Below are positions 58,985-64,000 of a stretch of DNA of 64,000 nt, piece after piece. The number at the start of each line of letters is the position of its first letter. Position 1 is the stretch's first letter. Under the pieces are notes generated by a model, which was not told the origin of the DNA, ran no database searches, and saw only the letters and a program-made list of their open reading frames with translations. The position numbers and the translations under genes are program-made. Source of the stretch: Eutypella sp. D-1 (lineage: Eukaryota > Ascomycota > Sordariomycetes > Xylariales > Diatrypaceae); contig JAJTTP010000009.1 in the NCBI GenBank assembly GCA_023313575.1, forward strand, positions 620,001 through 684,000, written 5' to 3'.

Positions 58985-61885
58985 GTTAAGGGGCGGGAGA
59001 TGGGCGGGAGATGGGCGGGAGATGGGCGGAAGATGGACGGGAGGAGGGCGGGGGTGGTGCGACAGCCGAGATGGTGGGGGGGTTTACCGTGTACCCGTTC
59101 GAGGATGTTCCAGTTCCACCGGTATCGTGATAGGTCGTCAAAGGGTTGTTGTTCAAGAAGTTAGGAAACGCCGAGGATATTCGCTTCGAGGTTGACTGGT
59201 GGGTTACCGGGTTACCGGTCTGCCGTTGTCGTTTAGGCAGGCGTAGGTTGAATCAGAACCGTCGTCAGCATGATGGCTGAGATGAAAGACATACAACTGA
59301 CTACCTGGGTAAAGGTAGGAAAAGAAAAAGAAGGAGAGAGAAGCTTTCTACCCAAGTACCCAAGGAAGTAAGGCTGAAGATGAAGTAGGTAGGTCACTTA
59401 TGTACTAAGTAGTGTAAGGATCAAGAATTAAGCAATTAAGCAATTAAGATGTAAGTAAGTATGTCAGGCAGTCCCAGCTGGAGGTTATGCACCAAGGCAA
59501 GTAAGTAGCGACGGAAGCTGTCTACGGGAGGTAGGTATGGAGGTAATGTTAGGTCAAGTATCACCTAATGTAGGTACTTCCAGGTATCTAAGCTGGTACG
59601 TAAGATAGCCCACCAGCGCCCATTAATCCATCACCAGACTTATGTAATCTAACTTAAGTATATACTATGTTGATTTGCACCACTTGACCTGTACGCATAT
59701 GCGTGCACGAACAGTCAACTGGCGTGTAGACTGTAAATGCTTTGGATAGCGAGCTGTTTTGCTCCCGTTTGTCCTGCTACCAGTGGTTATGGTTGTCAAA
59801 CGGTGTTGTCATCTTCACCCGTCGTACAATATCTTGTTGTATATGGATATGAATATACGAAGTACATATATGTAGGTATTTAGAAGGTACCTAAGCGTAG
59901 GTACTTAGCCTACCCCTCTGGGTGGGAAGGTACGCCCACCTGGGAAATATCTGTACCTACCTAAGGGCGGTGGGCACTTCCACATCCGGATACCTAGGTA
60001 CTTCTAAACCCTGGTAGTTTAACTGCGATATCTCCGGACATAGGCAAATAGGCCCAGACGTAGCAGTTGCCCCACGGCAAGATACTATCGACCACTTACG
60101 TAGGTCCCTCCCTATGAACTTCCACGGCTTATACATCTCAAGCAGCAAAAATGAGAGCAAATGATGTGTTTCGACAGTTCTCATCTTCTGGAATAAGGAT
60201 CTAATATGGACCTAAGTATTTAGCTGCCATACATAATATAAATTTTTCGACTAACTACTTCTTCAATGTGACAATGTTCTATCAGCCCTAAAGATTCTAA
60301 CGAGGGGCAATAGGAGCTAGATAACATGTAGACAGCGAAGTTATTCTTATCTTATCAAGATAAACAATAGGTATCCGAGTCCAACAATGGCAACTTCAAA
60401 TACCACTGACTTCGAGTTTCAATACGTACATAATCTTCGATGGAGGAGGGCAGGCAGGCTCACTAGAAGGTTATTAAAACAAATCCTTGTTAACAGTAGG
60501 GATTCCACTGTTGACCAAGGATGCTGTTTCCAATACATAAGTACTTTGGGAGTCTTAAGCTTCTGAGTTCATGGATACTGGACCGGTTGAGTATCGCACC
60601 TGCCATGCAATCTAGGGCTCAGAGTGTTTTAGGTGGCTAGTACAACCGATTAGGTACTTACATAATAGGTAGGTAGGCTTTAAAGAACCTTGATTTGGTG
60701 GTTTCCAGTCATCTGGACAAGTACCTTAGGTAAGAAATAATCTTAAAGGTTGATTGGCTTTACATACAAATGTACCTAGGTATCTAACCCCTTGGGGAGA
60801 AGTAACGAGTGAGGTAGAGAGGTAGCTAGGTACCTCTATTCTAATATCTTTTTATATGTATGACAAAGTCACTCTCTACTAAGTATTGTGTCGACCCCAC
60901 TTTAACATAGATTTTTTTTGTGTGCTGCAGGTGCGGTTGGTGTTGTACTCCGTAAAAAGTGTATCAACAGCCGCGACTGGAAGAAATCCCAGTGAAATAA
61001 TTTTCTACGCTTAAGTGGTTGCAAAGGTCCCATCCACCGGTTTCTTTCCCTCCCCCTTCTTTTCTTCTTCAACGACTTGAGAACCTTGTATCGCCAGCTC
61101 GTCAGAAAACAAAAAAAAAATCAGAAAAGAGAATCAGTTATTAGTACGATCTCCCAAGGCTCGTACTTAATTTCTGTTCTCGCCATATTTTCATCTTCAG
61201 AAAAGAAAAATCGACAAAAAAATTCGGAAAATCCAGAAAAACCCCCCCGAACTACCCTCACCATCATCTACATCTACACCTTTCTTCTTCCTCCTATAAC
61301 TAACCTACCTACACAAACTCCCTTACCTTTACCTCGCTTCTCTCCTTAACCCTACTCGTCTCACTTTCAGAAGACACAATCGGCTTTGCGAAGCGAATCG
61401 ACACGTCAGACAAAGACACGGTTCCGTCGATTTCTCGCTTATCTTGGTTCTTGTCCCCTCACCGAAGGTTTCTTCTTCTTCGATCAACCCTCCAACACTC
61501 CTCTACATTGTGAGTTTGGCTGCTTTGATCTTCCAACCTCTTGGTTATACCCTGTTTCTGTCTCGATTTTGGTATTAAAGGCTTGCCTTTATTACCTATC
61601 TCCCTTGAGAATCCCCTCCGGACCTCAAGCCTTTATTTATATTCACCGTAGTGGATCGCAGTAGTATCTATCTAGTACGCATTTTACCCAGCACCGCAAT
61701 TCCACCCCCCCTGCCACTATCTCGCCAGATCTCCCCAAACATCACACAACAACTCCTCGGCCATCGCGATTTCACTTGGTCCATATTACTTCCCATTATA
61801 TATTCATCGTTGTAGTCGCGACGGTTACTTTACTAACTTGCGATTCAGTAACCCGGCCCTTTTTTCCGTCATTCCCGCTGAAAAA
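58985..61885. promoter_or_regulatory. Divergent region of HECT ligase and poly(A)-binding protein genes
   Basis: About 2.9 kb. The part next to the ligase has a GATGGGCGG tandem (about 58997-59035). The middle is AT-rich with two exact TACCTAGGTA copies (59991, 60773). From about 61040 the sequence becomes a pyrimidine-rich promoter followed by the Pab1 leader, with A-rich tracts at 61102-61245 and a candidate leader intron at 61510-61848. Confidence 0.5.
61510..61848 (+). other. Candidate 5' leader intron of the poly(A)-binding protein gene
   Basis: GTGAGT donor at 61510, a perfect TACTAAC branch site at about 61831-61837 and a CAG acceptor ending at 61848, 37 bases before the ATG. No protein-like frame lies inside. 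Inferred from splice signals only. Confidence 0.55.
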
Positions 61886-64000
61886 ATGGCTGCTGCTCCC
61901 GCTCCCGGCGCTGTTGACCAGCTCGCCTCTGACCTCGCAAACACCAACATCAACGGTGGCGATGCCACCAAGCCTTCCGTGAACACCAATGTCGCCACCG
62001 ACGCCCGCGGAGATGAACCTGACACGGCTGGTCCTACTCCCAGCTCCGCCCAGACTCCCCACCCCGCCGCCTCTGCCTCCCTTTACGTTGGCGAGCTCGA
62101 TCCTTCCGTCACCGAAGCCATGCTCTTTGAATTGTTCTCACAGATAGGATCTGTTGCGTCCATTCGCGTCTGCCGTGATGCCGTCACCCGTCGTTCTCTT
62201 GGATATGCCTACGTCAACTACAACACCACCGCCGATGGTGAGCGCGCTCTTGAGGAGCTCAACTATACCCAGATCAAGGGCCGCCCTTGCCGCATCATGT
62301 GGTCTCAGCGCGACCCCAACCTGCGCAAGAGCGGTGCTGGCAACATCTTCATCAAGAACCTCGATGCTGCCATCGATAACAAAGCTCTCCACGACACGTT
62401 TGCCGCTTTCGGTAACATTCTCAGCTGCAAGGTTGCCCAAGACGAGACTGGCGCCTCGAAGGGCTATGGTTTCGTACATTACGAGACTGATGAGGCCGCT
62501 TCTCAGGCCATCAAGCATGTAAATGGCATGCTTTTGAACGAGAAGAAGGTCTACGTCGGTCACCATATCGCCAAGAAGGATCGTCAGAGCAAGTTCGAGG
62601 AGATGAAGGCCAACTTCACCAACGTCTATGTGAAGAACATCCACCCCGATGCCACCGACGACGAGTTCCGTGATTTATTCGAGAGATATGGTGATGTAAC
62701 CTCCTCTTCCCTCGCTCGCGACGGCGAGGGCAAGTCCCGCGGTTTCGGTTTCGTCAATTTCACTACTCATGAAAGTGCCTCGAGGGCTGTGGATGAGTTG
62801 AACGGCAAGGATTTCAAGGGCCAGGACCTGTACGTTGGCCGCGCCCAGAAGAAGCATGAGCGCGAGGAGGAGCTTCGCAAATCCTATGAAGCTGCTCGCC
62901 AGGAGAAGGCTAGCAAGTACCAGGGTGTCAACTTGTACATCAAGAACTTGGACGACGAGGTCGACGATGACAAGCTGCGCCAGATGTTCGCTGAGTTCGG
63001 CCCTATCACGTCCGCCAAGGTCATGCGAGATAACATCTCTGACTCTGACGATGACAACGACAAGGAAGGCAAGGACAAAGAGAACAAGAAGGAGTCCAGC
63101 GAAGAGTCCAAGGAGGAGGATGACGACAAGAAGGAAAAGAAGACCGACAAGAAACTCGGCAAGAGCAAGGGCTTTGGGTTCGTATGCTTCGCGAACCCCG
63201 ACGATGCTACCAAGGCTGTTGCGGAGATGAACCAGCGCATGTTCAACAACAAGCCGCTGTACGTCGCTCTTGCTCAGCGCAAGGACGTCCGTAAGAGCCA
63301 GCTTGAGGCTAGTATCCAAGCTCGCAACCAACTCCGTATGCAGCAAGCCGCAGCCGCGGCTGGCATGCCGCAACAGTACATGCAGCCGCCAGTCTTCTAC
63401 GCTCCTGGCCAACAGCCAGGCTTCCCTCCTCAGGGCGGTCGAGGAATGCCCTTCCCTCAACCTGGTATGGGCATGCCGGGTGTACAGGGTGGCCGGCCCG
63501 GTCAGTTTAACCCTGGATACGGAGCTCCCCAGGGTGGCCGAGGCGGCCCTCTGCCTAACCAGCTGCCGCCCAACATGTACATGCCTGGCCAATTCCCACC
63601 TGGCGCGCCGTATGCCCAGCCCGGAAACCCCCAGTTCATGGCGGCCATGGCCCAAGTTCAACAGGCGACCCTCCAAGGCGGCCGTGGTGGTCCGGGTGGC
63701 CGGGGCGCCCCCATCCAAGGAATCCCTGCCAATATGGGTATGCCAGGTGCTCCCGCCATGCCCGGTTACCCTCCGAACTCCCGACAGAGCGGTCCGCCAG
63801 GCCGGGGTGGCGGCATGAACGGTCGAAACGGTCAGATGGGTCAATTCCCCCCTCAACAAGGCGGCGGACGCGGCGCCGCCCCTAGCCAGCCGGCGGCGCC
63901 TCAGGAGCTTACCTCGTCTTCCCTTCTCCAGCAGCAGCTACAGGCCCACTCGACCAACCCGCAACAGCAGAAGCAGATGTTGGGTGAGATGATCTTCCCC
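61886..64000 (+). CDS. PAB1: Polyadenylate-binding protein (Pab1), 3' end outside window
   Basis: Open from ATG 61886 to the window edge without an intron, 705 codons so far. It binds the mRNA poly(A) tail, contacts eIF4G and controls deadenylation and translation. Four RRMs are visible: RRM1 from [10 protein letters not shown] (about 66), RRM2 from [14 protein letters not shown]3 from [11 protein letters not shown] and RRM4 from [11 protein letters not shown], each with its RNP1 ([32 protein letters not shown]). RRM4 carries a roughly 40-residue Asp/Glu/Lys-rich insertion before its RNP1, as in other filamentous fungi. A Gly/Pro/Met/Gln-rich linker follows, and the MLLE domain begins near the edge ([21 protein letters not shown] region). 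The leader is A-rich, which may matter for autoregulation. Confidence 0.96.
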   Translation, partial: MAAAPAPGAVDQLASDLANTNINGGDATKPSVNTNVATDARGDEPDTAGPTPSSAQTPHPAASASLYVGELDPSVTEAMLFELFSQIGSVASIRVCRDAVTRRSLGYAYVNYNTTADGERALEELNYTQIKGRPCRIMWSQRDPNLRKSGAGNIFIKNLDAAIDNKALHDTFAAFGNILSCKVAQDETGASKGYGFVHYETDEAASQAIKHVNGMLLNEKKVYVGHHIAKKDRQSKFEEMKANFTNVYVKNIHPDATDDEFRDLFERYGDVTSSSLARDGEGKSRGFGFVNFTTHESASRAVDELNGKDFKGQDLYVGRAQKKHEREEELRKSYEAARQEKASKYQGVNLYIKNLDDEVDDDKLRQMFAEFGPITSAKVMRDNISDSDDDNDKEGKDKENKKESSEESKEEDDDKKEKKTDKKLGKSKGFGFVCFANPDDATKAVAEMNQRMFNNKPLYVALAQRKDVRKSQLEASIQARNQLRMQQAAAAAGMPQQYMQPPVFYAPGQQPGFPPQGGRGMPFPQPGMGMPGVQGGRPGQFNPGYGAPQGGRGGPLPNQLPPNMYMPGQFPPGAPYAQPGNPQFMAAMAQVQQATLQGGRGGPGGRGAPIQGIPANMGMPGAPAMPGYPPNSRQSGPPGRGGGMNGRNGQMGQFPPQQGGGRGAAPSQPAAPQELTSSSLLQQQLQAHSTNPQQQKQMLGEMIFP

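Noticed and set aside
62675..63859. 394-codon open frame on the minus strand opposite the poly(A)-binding protein
   Set aside because: It is antisense to four intact RRM domains and its sequence (Leu/Val/Arg-rich) follows from the codon bias of Pab1; no domain is seen.
1..64000. CRISPR array, operon or prokaryotic element
   Set aside because: Introns, tRNA context and gene content are fungal; no regularly spaced repeats were seen.

Overview
This window is nuclear DNA of a filamentous ascomycete (Pezizomycotina, most likely a Sordariomycete). The genes carry short GT-AG introns, mostly 50-120 bases, with CTAAC or CTAAT-type branch sites. Coding DNA is GC-rich and sits between long gene-poor stretches. 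The gene set is typical of filamentous fungi: a combined Nup98-Nup96 precursor, a PHD-MYST acetyltransferase, a fungal poly(A)-binding protein and a CE1 feruloyl esterase. The species cannot be named from the sequence.

Layout. 1-351 is the end of a peroxisomal-type thiolase, convergent with an ornithine cyclodeaminase/mu-crystallin family gene (879-2621, minus). A beta-carbonic anhydrase follows (4970-6468, minus). Ribosomal protein eL8 (9402-10584, minus) and the tRNA thiolase Ncs6/Ctu1 (11168-12415, plus) diverge from one promoter region. Ncs6 is tail-to-tail with a small complex I subunit of the NDUFA1/MWFE type (12710-13332, minus), whose reading frame requires a 4-base microexon. Next are a Sas3-type MYST acetyltransferase (14413-18377, plus) and a glutaminyl cyclase-like M28 protein (19753-21226, plus).

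21.2-27.0 kb is gene-poor. It holds a decayed Ty3/gypsy integrase-chromodomain tail and an unidentified broken coding fragment. Then come epsin (27062-29056), an uncharacterised acidic/serine-rich protein (31141-31767), a tRNA-Val(AAC) gene (32392-32465), a centrin-like protein (33766-34558, minus), the Nup98-Nup96 precursor (37186-43475), an F-box protein (45693-47600), a structured, partly duplicated intergenic element (about 47.7-48.3 kb), a feruloyl esterase (48850-49758, minus), a cytochrome P450 (51705-53445, minus), a Hul5/UBE3C-type HECT ligase (55237-58984, minus) and the poly(A)-binding protein (61886 to beyond the window).

Most genes are housekeeping and do not form a pathway cluster. 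Loose themes are translation (eL8, Ncs6, tRNA-Val, Pab1), membrane traffic and nuclear transport (epsin, Nup98-96) and protein turnover (HECT ligase, F-box protein). The most notable observations are the 4-base microexon, ten exact intergenic copies of the palindrome TACCTAGGTA, the hairpin-rich repeated element near 48 kb, and in-frame retainable 63-base introns in the acetyltransferase and epsin genes.
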